Part shown: positions 40,915 through 49,102 of the stretch, piece after piece | Numbering within the stretch: position 1 is the stretch's first letter | How the letters are laid out: every line of letters begins with the position of its first letter | Assembly: GCF_901538265.1 (NCBI RefSeq) | Contig: NZ_LR593886.1 | Span: 9,445,738-9,509,737 of the forward strand | Direction of reading: 5' to 3' | Source of the DNA: Gemmata massiliana | Lineage (GTDB): Bacteria; Planctomycetota; Planctomycetia; Gemmatales; Gemmataceae | Length of the DNA: 64,000 bases | Notes under the pieces: generated by a model | Seen by the model: the letters and a program-made list of their open reading frames with translations, nothing else | Told to the model about the DNA's origin: nothing | The model's database searches: none | Translations under genes and position numbers: made by a program

Positions 40915-42774
40915 ATGTCTTCGCGCTTTGTCGTCGGTATCGACCTGGGAACCACCAACAGCGCGCTGGCCTATGTAGACACCGGCGCGGGCAAGGACGC
41001 GAAGGTCACCCCGTTTCCCATTCCACAAGTTGTGGCTCAAGGCTCGGTCGAGGACCGGCCGCTCCTCCCGTCGTTCCTGTACTTGCCCGGCGACGGGGAG
41101 CAACCGGCCGGTGCGATGAAGCTCCCCTGGGACGCCAAGCGCGACTACTGCGTCGGCGAGTTCGCCCGCGCGTTCGGGTCGCAAGTACCGACGCGGTTGG
41201 TCGCGTCCGCGAAGTCGTGGTTGTGTCACCCCGGCGTGGACCGCAAAGCCCAAATCCTTCCGCACCGCGCCCCGGACACCGGCGCACGAAAGGTATCACC
41301 GGTCGACGCCACCACGCGCTACTTGAAGCACATCGCGGAGGCGTGGAACCACGTCATCGCGAAAGACGTCGCAGCGAACCGGCTCGAAGCCCAGGACATC
41401 GTGCTGACCGTACCGGCTTCGTTCGATGCCGGCGCACGCGAACTAACCGTCGAAGCCGCACGCGCCGCGGGCTTCGAGCACCTCACGCTCCTGGAGGAAC
41501 CGCAAGCCGCGTTCTATGCGTGGCTCGATCGCACCGGCGACGAATGGCGCAAGCAGGTATCCGTCGGCGAACTGGTGCTGGTCGCGGACGTGGGCGGCGG
41601 AACGACCGACTTCACGCTCATTGAGGTCGGCGAAGAAGACGGCAACCTAGCCCTCACGCGCTTGGCAGTCGGCGACCACCTGCTGCTCGGCGGCGACAAC
41701 ATGGACCTCACGCTCGCTCACCACGCGGCCCAAACGCTGGCCGCAAAGGGCACGAAGCTCGACGCGGGCCAGATGGTGCAACTCACTTACGCCTGCCGCA
41801 ACGCGAAGGAAGAACTCTTCGCGCGCCCCAAGCTCCAGAGCGCGCCGGTAACGGTACTGGGCAAGGGCCGGTCGATCGTCGGCGGCACGATCAAGCACGA
41901 ACTCACCCGGGCCGATGTCGAAAAAGTGCTCGTCGACGGCTTCTTCCCGGACTGCGCACGGGATGCAATGCCCGGTTTGGGACGCAGTTCGGGCCTTCAG
42001 GAACTCGGTTTACCCTACGTTGCGGACGCGGGCATTACCCGACACCTCGCCTCGTTCTTGTCGCGCCAGGCCGAAGCACTCGCGAGCCGTGAAGCGCCGG
42101 CTGCGGCCAACAAGAAGAAGAAAGCCACTTCGGACGCGGCCAGTATCCCGGGCGCGATCCTCTTCAACGGCGGTGTGTTCAAAGGCGATGTGCTCCGCAC
42201 GCGGATGCTGAACGTTCTGGGCAGTTGGGCCAAATCCGCCAAGACCGATCCGACTCGCGATCTTCCCGGCGCGGACCTCGACCTCGCGGTCGCGCGCGGA
42301 GCGGCCTACTACGGTCTGGTGAAGCGCGGGAAGGGCGTGCGCATTCGCGGGGGAACGGCCCGCGCGTACTACATCGGCGTGGAAACGAACATGCCCGCGG
42401 TCCCAGGGTTCGCGCCGCCGATCAAGGCGATCTGCGTCGCGCCGTTCGGCATGGAAGAGGGCACCGAGGCGGACATCCCGAGCTACGAAGTCGGCGTGCG
42501 TGTGGGTACGGAGGCGGAGTTCCGGTTCCTCGGTTCGACGGTCCGGCGCGACGACGGCGCGGGCGTGGTGGTCGAAGAGTGGGAGGGCCAGATCGACGAA
42601 CTGTCGCCGGTGAAGACCACCCTGGAAGCCAAGGGCGCCGCGGCCGGCGGGCAGGTCGTGCCGGTCCACTTGCACAGCAAGGTAACGGCGGTGGGGCAAC
42701 TGGAACTGTGGCTACAATCGCGCGACGGCAAGAACCGCTGGAAGCTGGAGTTTAATGCCCGCGAGGGAAAGTAG
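40915..42774 (+). CDS. Hsp70-family protein
   Basis: A 619-residue Hsp70 relative. The ATPase domain is visible as VVGIDLGTTNSALAYV at the start, ILTVPASFDAGARELTV-like block (VLTVPASFDAGARE), LTLLEEPQAAFYAWL, VADVGGGTTDFTLIEV and LLGGDNMDLTLAHH. The C-terminal part is shorter and unlike the DnaK substrate domain, with SYEVGVRVGTEAEFRFLGS and a final beta segment. Planctomycetes encode such divergent Hsp70s, often with a DUF3731-type partner; none is next to it here. The upstream leader carries CCGAACA repeats. Role as a specialised chaperone is inferred. Confidence 0.85.
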   Translation: MSSRFVVGIDLGTTNSALAYVDTGAGKDAKVTPFPIPQVVAQGSVEDRPLLPSFLYLPGDGEQPAGAMKLPWDAKRDYCVGEFARAFGSQVPTRLVASAKSWLCHPGVDRKAQILPHRAPDTGARKVSPVDATTRYLKHIAEAWNHVIAKDVAANRLEAQDIVLTVPASFDAGARELTVEAARAAGFEHLTLLEEPQAAFYAWLDRTGDEWRKQVSVGELVLVADVGGGTTDFTLIEVGEEDGNLALTRLAVGDHLLLGGDNMDLTLAHHAAQTLAAKGTKLDAGQMVQLTYACRNAKEELFARPKLQSAPVTVLGKGRSIVGGTIKHELTRADVEKVLVDGFFPDCARDAMPGLGRSSGLQELGLPYVADAGITRHLASFLSRQAEALASREAPAAANKKKKATSDAASIPGAILFNGGVFKGDVLRTRMLNVLGSWAKSAKTDPTRDLPGADLDLAVARGAAYYGLVKRGKGVRIRGGTARAYYIGVETNMPAVPGFAPPIKAICVAPFGMEEGTEADIPSYEVGVRVGTEAEFRFLGSTVRRDDGAGVVVEEWEGQIDELSPVKTTLEAKGAAAGGQVVPVHLHSKVTAVGQLELWLQSRDGKNRWKLEFNAREGK

Positions 42775-42882
42775 CGCACTCATAGTTCGCGAGGTGCCGC
42801 AGTTAATGCAGCGAGTCTCTTTGGAATTCAAAGAGGATCATCGACAACTTCTCATCAAATAATCGCGGCAGCGAGATGCACG

Positions 42883-43692
42883 ATGACTCTTCCCGTTTGG
42901 TTCATCGAGTCCGGTGTATACGGTTCCGAGATCGAGCCGCTCGCGGCCGAGGTGCGGCGCCAGGGAATGGAGTGTCGGTTCGTCACGTACCGCGAGATCG
43001 TGAAGGGACCGCCCCCATTGCCGCCCGGTTCGTGTGCGATCACTTACGGCACGTACCCCACCGTGCGACACGCGATGCTCCGGCTCGGCTGGACGCCCGG
43101 CGGGTGGTGCTCGCCGGAAAACCTCGATTGCGCGGCGTATTATCCACATTTCGCCGATTTTCTGCTCAATCAAAGGCACGAAATCATTACGGGCGCGGAC
43201 GCGATCCGCGAAAAAGAACGGCTGTTTCGCACGTTCGGGCGCACCGGCCACATGTTCGCGCGCCCGACAAGCGTTCACAAACTGTTTGTCGGGCGACTCA
43301 TTGCCGAGGCCGACTTCGAGGCCGCGCTCGCCCCGACGCGGTACGATCCCGAAACGAAGATCGTGATCGCGGAGCCGCGCGAACTCGGGTCCGAGTGGCG
43401 GCTGGTCACCGTGCGCAACAAAGTGGTTGCAGCGAGTCAGTACGCAGAAGGCGGTGTCAAATCCGTGGCCCCGGGCTGCCCGAACGAGGTGGTCGCTTTT
43501 GCCAACACAATGCTCAGAACGACAAAATGGCGACCAGACGATGCCTTCATGATCGACGTGTGCGAGTCGATTGATGGTCTACAACTCGTCGAACTGAACA
43601 GCTTCAGCTGCTCGTGGATTTATGCGTGCGACCTAGTTAGTATTGTTCGCGCCGCATCTCAATGCGCAATAAATGGGCGATTATACAGCTAA
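42883..43692 (+). CDS. ATP-grasp domain protein (DUF4343/R2K-like)
   Basis: A 269-residue protein. MTLPVWFIESGVYGSEIEPL begins an N-terminal alpha/beta part. The ATP-grasp half shows KLFVGRLIAEADFEAALA, IVIAEPRELGSEWRLVTVRN and DVCESIDGLQLVELNSFSCS followed by WIYACD. The ExN at the end (ELNSF) fits the Mg-binding site of ATP-grasp ligases. The pattern recalls DUF4343, a member of the R2K group that occurs in phage and bacterial conflict settings. Substrates are unknown. It follows Hsp70 by 108 bp. GC content drops near its 3' end and beyond, unlike its neighbours. Confidence 0.65.
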   Translation: MTLPVWFIESGVYGSEIEPLAAEVRRQGMECRFVTYREIVKGPPPLPPGSCAITYGTYPTVRHAMLRLGWTPGGWCSPENLDCAAYYPHFADFLLNQRHEIITGADAIREKERLFRTFGRTGHMFARPTSVHKLFVGRLIAEADFEAALAPTRYDPETKIVIAEPRELGSEWRLVTVRNKVVAASQYAEGGVKSVAPGCPNEVVAFANTMLRTTKWRPDDAFMIDVCESIDGLQLVELNSFSCSWIYACDLVSIVRAASQCAINGRLYS

Positions 43693-44078
43693 CGTGTACT
43701 ATGCGCTCGGTTCGTGAGCAATCCATGTCATCTATCACCTCAATACTACACGATCTAACAGTTATCGCCTTATCTGAAATGCAATCCAAGGATGTGAAAT
43801 TGGTGAAAAATGCGATTGACGTGCAGCGAAATTGGACGAAAATAGAAACGGTTACCGCGGGGAATGTTTTTAACTGTTGATGACTCGCTTTGTGGCTTTG
43901 CAAAGCCACACGTATCTGCCATCAACTCTCTCTCCCCCCGCTCCACCCTCCCGGTCTTTTTGCTCTTTTTTTCGTTCGCCGGTAAAGCCGGCGTAATCGG
44001 GAGCTCGTTTAAGTACGCCGAAAGCTATTCCTGCTTATTTTCTTTCGGCGACGACTCGCGTTCCAACTCGGAGACTCA
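43693..44078. other. Low-GC region with palindrome upstream of the first DUF1559 gene
   Basis: About 385 bases with clearly lower GC than the rest. It includes a perfect 20-bp palindrome at 43891-43910 (TGTGGCTTTGCAAAGCCACA) inside outer arms GTTGATG (43876-43882) and CATCAAC (43920-43926), a T-rich tract near 43960-43978 and a hairpin CGCCGG/CCGGCG near 43978-43994. A 51-codon frame from ATG 43725 (starts MSSITSILHDLTVIAL) is possible but has no ribosome-binding site and no recognised family. It is probably the long leader of the DUF1559 gene. Confidence 0.45.
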
Positions 44079-45152
44079 ATGATGCCCGGTACCCGTCCAA
44101 ATCGCAGCCGCAGCGCCTTCACGCTGATCGAGCTGCTGGTGGTGATCGCCATTATCGCGATCCTCATTGGTCTGTTGCTCCCGGCCGTGCAGAAGGTCCG
44201 CGAAGCCGCGGCCCGTATGAAGTGCCAGAACAATATGAAGCAGATCGGTCTGGCCGTACACAACTTCGAGAGCGCTAACGGGGTGATCCCGTACAGCAAG
44301 AACCGCTGGACGCTCGTCGGGCCACTGGTTCAACTGCTCCCGTATGTTGAGCAGGATAACATCTACAAGCAACTCGACCCCCGGATCTACAATCTGGTCC
44401 CGCTCAGCGTAACGACCAGCCCGATCGACGGGGGGGATTGGCTCGTGGCCTTCTGGCCGTCGACGTTCTCCGTGAGCCGCAACCGGGTCAAGATGTTCGA
44501 GTGCCCGTCCGACCCGTCACTGTACGATGCCAGCGGCGCTATCGCGACCAATATCGGCCAAGGGAACATCAGCACCTCGGGCGGCGCCAGCCAGTCCGGG
44601 GCAGGGAGCGGGGGCGGCTACACTTCGGCCTCTCTTATTGCCGCGGGCGGGCTACCGGGGCTGACGAACTACATGCCCAACGCGGGTACGCTCGGCCAGT
44701 ACAACGTCACCAACACGGCCAGCCTCTCTCAGCCGTTCTACGCGGCCCACGCCGGCCCGTTCACCTACGAAAACCGCACGACGATCATCGGGATCACCGA
44801 CGGCTCCTCGAACACGATCGCGTTCTTCGAGTACACCGGCGACTTCGCGAACTCCGGGGCCTCCAGTGGCCCGCTCGGGGCTCGTACTTGGAGCACCGCG
44901 TGGATGAGCGCGACCGGGATGCCGCTGTACTGGTCAGCGACCAGCCGGCCGGGCTTCTACTCGGCCAGCAGCTTCCACACCGGCATCATCAACGCGGTTT
45001 TCTGTGACGGGTCCGTTCGCAGCCTCCGCTCCGGGAACTCGCTGCCGGCCTCGGCCGCAGAAATCGCCAACCGGACGAACACCTCGTGGGACGCCCTCCA
45101 GCGCTACGCCGGGAGCCGGGACGGGGATACACCGACCGACGCGATCAACTAA
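44079..45152 (+). CDS. DUF1559 type IV pilin-like protein
   Basis: A 357-residue member of DUF1559, the abundant planctomycete pseudopilin group. The N terminus has SAFTLIELLVVIAIIAILIG followed by LLLPAVQKVREAAAR, a class III signal. The residue before the mature Phe is Ala here rather than Gly. A beta-rich globular domain follows with YVEQDNIYKQLDP, ITDGSSNTIAFFEYTGD and the typical ending FHTGIINAVFCDGSVRSL. It is expected at the cell surface after prepilin-peptidase processing. A terminator-like hairpin at 45173-45207 separates it from a tiny lipoprotein gene. Confidence 0.95.
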   Translation: MMPGTRPNRSRSAFTLIELLVVIAIIAILIGLLLPAVQKVREAAARMKCQNNMKQIGLAVHNFESANGVIPYSKNRWTLVGPLVQLLPYVEQDNIYKQLDPRIYNLVPLSVTTSPIDGGDWLVAFWPSTFSVSRNRVKMFECPSDPSLYDASGAIATNIGQGNISTSGGASQSGAGSGGGYTSASLIAAGGLPGLTNYMPNAGTLGQYNVTNTASLSQPFYAAHAGPFTYENRTTIIGITDGSSNTIAFFEYTGDFANSGASSGPLGARTWSTAWMSATGMPLYWSATSRPGFYSASSFHTGIINAVFCDGSVRSLRSGNSLPASAAEIANRTNTSWDALQRYAGSRDGDTPTDAIN

Positions 45153-45172
45153 TCGAAACGGCCGTTAAAAAT

Positions 45173-45207
45173 CCGACCGGGTCCAACCCCGGTCGGCTCT
45201 TTATTTT
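45173..45207 (+). terminator. Terminator-like hairpin after the first DUF1559 gene
   Basis: CCGACCGGG (45173-45181) pairs with CCCGGTCGG (about 45188-45196) around a six-base loop. CTCTTTATTTT follows. It lies between the DUF1559 stop and the small lipoprotein start. Confidence 0.85.
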
Positions 45208-45225
45208 AATCCTCACGGAGGCGAC

Positions 45226-45426
45226 ATGAAGCGTTTCACATTCCCGGTGCTTTTAGCCGCGTTCGTCGCACTGGCCGCGGGGTGCGGCAAGGACGACGAT
45301 CCGAACAAAAACCTGAAGCCGATTGACCCGAACACCCCGAAGCCCACGGGCGCGGGTGTTGGTCCCGCGCCGAAACAGGGTCCGGGTGACGGCTCTAAAG
45401 CCCCCGCCCCCGTTTCCCCTCCCTAA
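45226..45426 (+). CDS. Small Pro-rich lipoprotein
   Basis: A 66-residue protein. The signal KRFTFPVLLAAFVALAAGCG has a lipobox with Cys at about residue 20. The mature part is short, acidic then Pro/Lys-rich (KDDDPNKNLKPIDPNTPKP). GGAGG precedes the ATG by seven bases. It lies just after the DUF1559 terminator hairpin; the second DUF1559 locus is also followed by a lipoprotein gene. No function is recognised. Confidence 0.75.
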   Translation: MKRFTFPVLLAAFVALAAGCGKDDDPNKNLKPIDPNTPKPTGAGVGPAPKQGPGDGSKAPAPVSPP

Positions 45427-45532
45427 AAGAACGAGATCCAAGTTCACGATCGATGGTCGAACCGTCGATCGTGGGCAACGGCACGTCGCTCCGAACTTAC
45501 AGTGGTTAGAACCGGGCAAGACGGCGATCACT

Positions 45533-46837
45533 TCACACTCTTACCGCCCCACCATTGACGCGAATCGTTTGGCCGGTGATGAACGCGGCCGCCGGACTCG
45601 CCAGCCACCGGGCTGTGATCGCAATATCCTCGGGCAACCCCCACACTTCCAACGGCGTCTCATCTCGCACACGGTTCTGCCACACCGGCGAAGCCGTTTC
45701 CCCCCACGCGGTGCGAATCCAACCCGGCGCGATACAGTTCACACGAACTTCCGGGGCCAGCGAGAGCGCGAGGCTGCGCGTAAAACACGTCACGGCCCCC
45801 TTCACCGCCGCGAACAGTTGACCGCTGTCGCCCTCCATCCCCGTTTCAGCCTGATCCCAACCGATGGTGATGATGCACCCGCGCCCGCGCTCTTTCATTC
45901 GCGCGCCAATGTCGCGTGAGAGGTGCATCGTCGCTTTCAGATCAATGGCGAGTAGCGCGTCCAGTTTCTCGTCGAAGGACCATTTCGCCGCGGCGCCGGT
46001 CAGTGTGTCCGCGCCCGCGTTGCATACGAGGATATCGAGACCGTCGAAGGCGTCCCACGCGCGAGCCGCTAAGCGCTCCGCGGCGCCCGGTACGCGCAGG
46101 TCTTCTCCAATTCCCGCAGCGCGAACACCCCGGTCGCGGTACGAGCGCAAGACCGCCTCCGCGCCAATGCCGAACGCGGTCATCTCGTCTTCGCGCTCGG
46201 CGTCGAGTGGCGGAATGAACCCGCGCCCGTGAAGCACGACGTCGGCACCGTGCTCCGCGAACGCGGTCGCAATGGCTCGACCGATACCGAACGTGGACCC
46301 AGTGACGAGCGCGCGTAGACCCGACAACTCGCGCGCAGGCGGCCGGCCCGGTGCAGACAGCACGCGCACGTCGTCGCGTGGGACCGCGGCTGCGAGTTCT
46401 CGGATCGTCTTCTTCAGTGCCGGGTGAACGACGTCGGGAGCGATCTCAGCCAACGGCACGAGCACGAAGGCGCGCTCGTGTGCCCGCGGATGCGGGACGA
46501 CCAGCTCCGGGGTGTTGATAACCGCGCCGTCGTACAGGACGAGATCGAGATCGAGTGTGCGCGGGGCGTTCGTTTCCGTGCGAATGCGCCCGAACTGGTG
46601 TTCGACTTGGTGCAGGAACTGGAGCAGATCGTGAGGGGAGCGGTCCGTCTCAACGGCGACGACCGCGTTCAGGAACTCGCCGGCCCCGGGCGGACAATCG
46701 ACCGGAGCCGTTTCGTAGAACCCGGACCGCGCGGCCACGCGCAAGCCCGGTTCGGCCCGAAGGCGTTGAACCGTGGTCGAGAGTGTACCCCAGCGGTCGC
46801 CGAGGTTAGAACCAAGAGCAATATAAGCGAGTGGCAT
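45533..46837 (-). CDS. folK: HPPK-SDR fusion protein (FolK fused to short-chain dehydrogenase)
   Basis: A 434-residue fusion. Residues 1 to about 155 are 6-hydroxymethyl-7,8-dihydropterin pyrophosphokinase: IALGSNLGDRWGTL, the EFLNAVVAVETD block and TNAPRTLDLDLVLYDGAVI, then VPHPRAHERAFVLVPLAEI. This step transfers pyrophosphate to the pterin of folate synthesis. From about residue 165 comes a short-chain dehydrogenase with an intact nucleotide motif (ALVTGSTFGIGRAIATAFAE) and DILVCNAGADTL. The usual catalytic Ser is not seen (IITIGWDQAETG) and the YxxxK Tyr is Phe (LFAAVKGAV), so the second half may be non-standard. No other folate gene is adjacent. Confidence 0.88.
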   Translation of the reverse strand: MPLAYIALGSNLGDRWGTLSTTVQRLRAEPGLRVAARSGFYETAPVDCPPGAGEFLNAVVAVETDRSPHDLLQFLHQVEHQFGRIRTETNAPRTLDLDLVLYDGAVINTPELVVPHPRAHERAFVLVPLAEIAPDVVHPALKKTIRELAAAVPRDDVRVLSAPGRPPARELSGLRALVTGSTFGIGRAIATAFAEHGADVVLHGRGFIPPLDAEREDEMTAFGIGAEAVLRSYRDRGVRAAGIGEDLRVPGAAERLAARAWDAFDGLDILVCNAGADTLTGAAAKWSFDEKLDALLAIDLKATMHLSRDIGARMKERGRGCIITIGWDQAETGMEGDSGQLFAAVKGAVTCFTRSLALSLAPEVRVNCIAPGWIRTAWGETASPVWQNRVRDETPLEVWGLPEDIAITARWLASPAAAFITGQTIRVNGGAVRV

Positions 46838-46924
46838 GGTTCAAGGGTATCGGTAACAGTTCGCGGTATCCGAGGGACGAATCCCCTCAATACCTTACTG
46901 GAACCGACGCCCCGAGAACCGCAA

Positions 46925-47158
46925 CTACTTCTTCCCGCCCTTGCCGGCTACGGGAGCCGCGTCGCCTTCGGCCGCTTCCTTCTTGACCTTCTTCTTCAGC
47001 GCGACCTTCTGAACGCGGGTCTTCGGCAGCCCATAGGGGCTGCTGTCCGTCCCGAATTTGCCGTTCTCCAGCATCTTCGCGATGCGCTCGGCGCGGGTGA
47101 GGACGCACCGTTGACGAGACATGCCGGCTTTGCGCTTCAGGCTCTTATCGATGGACAT
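46925..47158 (-). CDS. TIGR04137-type small basic protein
   Basis: A 77-residue basic protein starting MSIDKSLKRKAGMSRQRCVL. The block RAERIAKMLENGKFG matches the TIGR04137 small basic protein family shared by planctomycetes, verrucomicrobia and chlamydiae. A Lys-rich middle (VQKVALKKKVKKEAAEGD) suggests RNA or ribosome binding, but no function is known. The ATG at 47158 has no clear ribosome-binding site; its leader is a run of 7-bp repeats. The frame open to 47293 would translate that repeat and is rejected. Confidence 0.75.
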   Translation of the reverse strand: MSIDKSLKRKAGMSRQRCVLTRAERIAKMLENGKFGTDSSPYGLPKTRVQKVALKKKVKKEAAEGDAAPVAGKGGKK

Positions 47159-47163
47159 TGTCG

Positions 47164-47191
47164 TGTTCGGTGTTCGGTGTTCAATGTTCGG
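47164..47191. repeat. Four 7-bp direct repeats in the leader of the small basic protein gene
   Basis: TGTTCGG occurs at 47164-47170, 47171-47177 and 47185-47191, with TGTTCAA at 47178-47184. In the gene's own direction the unit reads CCGAACA. It begins five bases before the start codon. The same unit appears near 40870-40895 in front of the Hsp70 gene. Confidence 0.85.
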
Positions 47192-47356
47192 GGTCGGGGC
47201 GACAGGGCACCGACCACCGCGAACTGTGATACTATAACACCTACATTCCGGCGGCAAGCCAACCTCTCCGTGCCGCGAACTCGAACGCTCCACTAACTCA
47301 GGGCGTTGCGAGAGCGTGACGAATACGCGAGGCGCCGGTCTGCGACGCCGGCGCCC

Positions 47357-48514
47357 TTACTTCTTCGCGGGGTGAAGCACCAAGTCGAAGGTTGGGCGCG
47401 TGGCGCCATCTCTGAACGTCGCACCCACTTTCGAGTACGCGATCCGGTCCGGGTGCTTCGGGTCACGGGTGAACTTGCACGACAGCGACACGATGCCGTG
47501 TTCGGACAGCGGCTTCACTTCGCCCGGATCGCACACGCCGTTGCCGTTCGCGTCGTGCCACAGCGACAGCCCTTCAAGCTCTTTATCGGCAATGACTCCG
47601 TCACCGTTGTCGTCGAGAGAAGCGAGCGCGTCGTAGCCCGTTTCCCAGAACAGCCAGAACGTGACGCCCCCGAACATCTGGAGCGCGGAAGTGATTTTTC
47701 CGCTGCGTTTCGGATCGTGAACGAGCCACGCCGCGTGCGCGCTGATCCACGTCCACTTCTTCTGAAGGCCGGTGCCATCCGCATCAAACGCGACACTCGC
47801 GTTCCGGTCTTCGAGGTCGATCGCGGTGAGTCCGTCTTTCAGGGGCACGGCGATCGGCGTGACTGGGCGCGGGAGTTTCTTCAGCGTGCTTACGCGCTCG
47901 GTCAGAGTCGCGATCTCGTCTTTGTCTTTCTCTTTGTCGAGAAGCGGGATCAGGTAACCGGCACCCTCGGCCGTGATCGTGTGCCCGCCGAGGCCGAGTG
48001 CCTTCAAATCTTTGTCCTTCTTCCACCCCTCATCGATCACCTCGCGCAGCGCCTTGATCGCGTCGTCATTCTTGTCGGTCTGCGAGAGCAGCCATGCGTG
48101 CCCGAGCTTCGCACGCAGGTCGTCCGGGGCCAGTTTGATCGCGTCCTCGTAGAGCTTGATGGCGGTCTTCAAATGCTCCTGAGCGGCCTTGAGCTTCTCC
48201 TTGTCATCGACCTTCGCAACCGAGCGAAACGGGACAAACGGTGATTCGTACCCGAACCAAATGGAATCGGGCGCCTTCTTGTCGACCGGCACGTCCTCGG
48301 AACGCAGCGAATAGGCCATCGCATGAACGCGAGCCAAGTTCAGGATCGCGTTCGCGTCCTTCGGGTTCTTCTTGACGACCTCTTCGAGGTTCTTCGCGAG
48401 GCGCCCGACCGGGACTTTATCGGTTTCGACCCGCATATAAATCGCTCGCGCGCCCTCAGCGACCGTGCCGAGAGCAATTAGCGCGAGGACGAGTTTGAAG
48501 CAGAACCGTGGCAT
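47357..48514 (-). CDS. Exported TPR and EF-hand-like protein
   Basis: A 385-residue protein with a signal peptide (MPRFCFKLVLALIALGTVAE, continuing GARA). TPR-like helices follow: KNPKDANAILNLARVHAMA, then HLKTAIKLYEDAIKLAPDDL and AKLGHAWLLSQTDKNDDAI. The C-terminal part has SLDDNGDGVIADKELEGLSL and WHDANGNGVCDPGEVKPLSE, EF-hand-like calcium loops with DxDxDG-type spacing, and a final beta segment. It probably binds calcium outside the cytoplasm. The start ATG 48514 gives the signal peptide; the frame to 48856 runs over an upstream intergenic region. Confidence 0.7.
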   Translation of the reverse strand: MPRFCFKLVLALIALGTVAEGARAIYMRVETDKVPVGRLAKNLEEVVKKNPKDANAILNLARVHAMAYSLRSEDVPVDKKAPDSIWFGYESPFVPFRSVAKVDDKEKLKAAQEHLKTAIKLYEDAIKLAPDDLRAKLGHAWLLSQTDKNDDAIKALREVIDEGWKKDKDLKALGLGGHTITAEGAGYLIPLLDKEKDKDEIATLTERVSTLKKLPRPVTPIAVPLKDGLTAIDLEDRNASVAFDADGTGLQKKWTWISAHAAWLVHDPKRSGKITSALQMFGGVTFWLFWETGYDALASLDDNGDGVIADKELEGLSLWHDANGNGVCDPGEVKPLSEHGIVSLSCKFTRDPKHPDRIAYSKVGATFRDGATRPTFDLVLHPAKK

Positions 48515-48686
48515 CGGCGCCCCCTGGGAAGTGAACGAGCAGGCGAAAGCGGATGATAGCTCCCTGTACGCACACGTGTAAACCGCCGGTCCGCACCTTG
48601 TTACCGAGTGTAGCGACCGTGTGAAAGCCGCAACAGATTTGCGCGCGTGGTGGGTCGTCGATCTCCTTTTGGGTAAGAAATAGCCC

Positions 48687-49034
48687 ATGAGTGACATCGA
48701 ACTGGCCATCACGCGGACCAAGGCGCTGGAAGCGCTTCTGGAGCAAGCCTTCAACGCGACCGGTAAGGGCTTGCACGATAAGGTGACGAGCGTGCAGAAC
48801 CGGCTCCCGCAGCCTCTGGTGCGGAAGATCCGGTTCGTCGCGACCGTGCGAAACAAGATCGTCCACGAGTCGGACTACAAGCACATTGATGACCGCGACG
48901 GCTACATCCGCGCCTGCGACGAGGCCGAAGCCGAGCTGCGTGCGCTGGCTGCTCCCCCGAAAGTCATTAACAAGGGGTGCCTCGGACTGGTGCTGTTGGT
49001 CGGAGTTGTGGGTGCGGTCTGGCGTTTGACGTGA
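48687..49034 (+). CDS. HEPN-like small protein with C-terminal membrane span
   Basis: A 115-residue protein. The helical body contains LVRKIRFVATVRNKIVHES, where RNKIVH is an Rx4H motif of the HEPN/DUF4145 group; HEPN proteins are often RNases in toxin-antitoxin or defence systems. A single hydrophobic span at the end (GCLGLVLLVGVVGAVW) would tether it to the membrane. No nucleotidyltransferase partner (the usual MNT antitoxin) is nearby. The Rx4H motif may not be catalytic here. Function is not assigned. Confidence 0.55.
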   Translation: MSDIELAITRTKALEALLEQAFNATGKGLHDKVTSVQNRLPQPLVRKIRFVATVRNKIVHESDYKHIDDRDGYIRACDEAEAELRALAAPPKVINKGCLGLVLLVGVVGAVWRLT

Positions 49035-49102
49035 GTCGCGAAAAGCAAAACAAATCCGCCGCGGATGAACGCAGAGAACACGGATCAGAACTGAAAACAA
49101 AT

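Noticed and set aside
42800..42832. Small hairpin CTCTTTG/CAAAGAG after the Hsp70 gene as a terminator
   Set aside because: Short AT-rich stem with no U-tract after it; not convincing.
43816..43844. TTGACG with AAAATA 17 bases later as a promoter for the first DUF1559 gene
   Set aside because: The -10 matches the consensus at only two positions.
43662..43880. 72-codon low-GC frame after the ATP-grasp gene
   Set aside because: It overlaps the end of the ATP-grasp gene, has no ribosome-binding site and no recognised family; kept only as a possibility (51 codons from 43725) in the region note.
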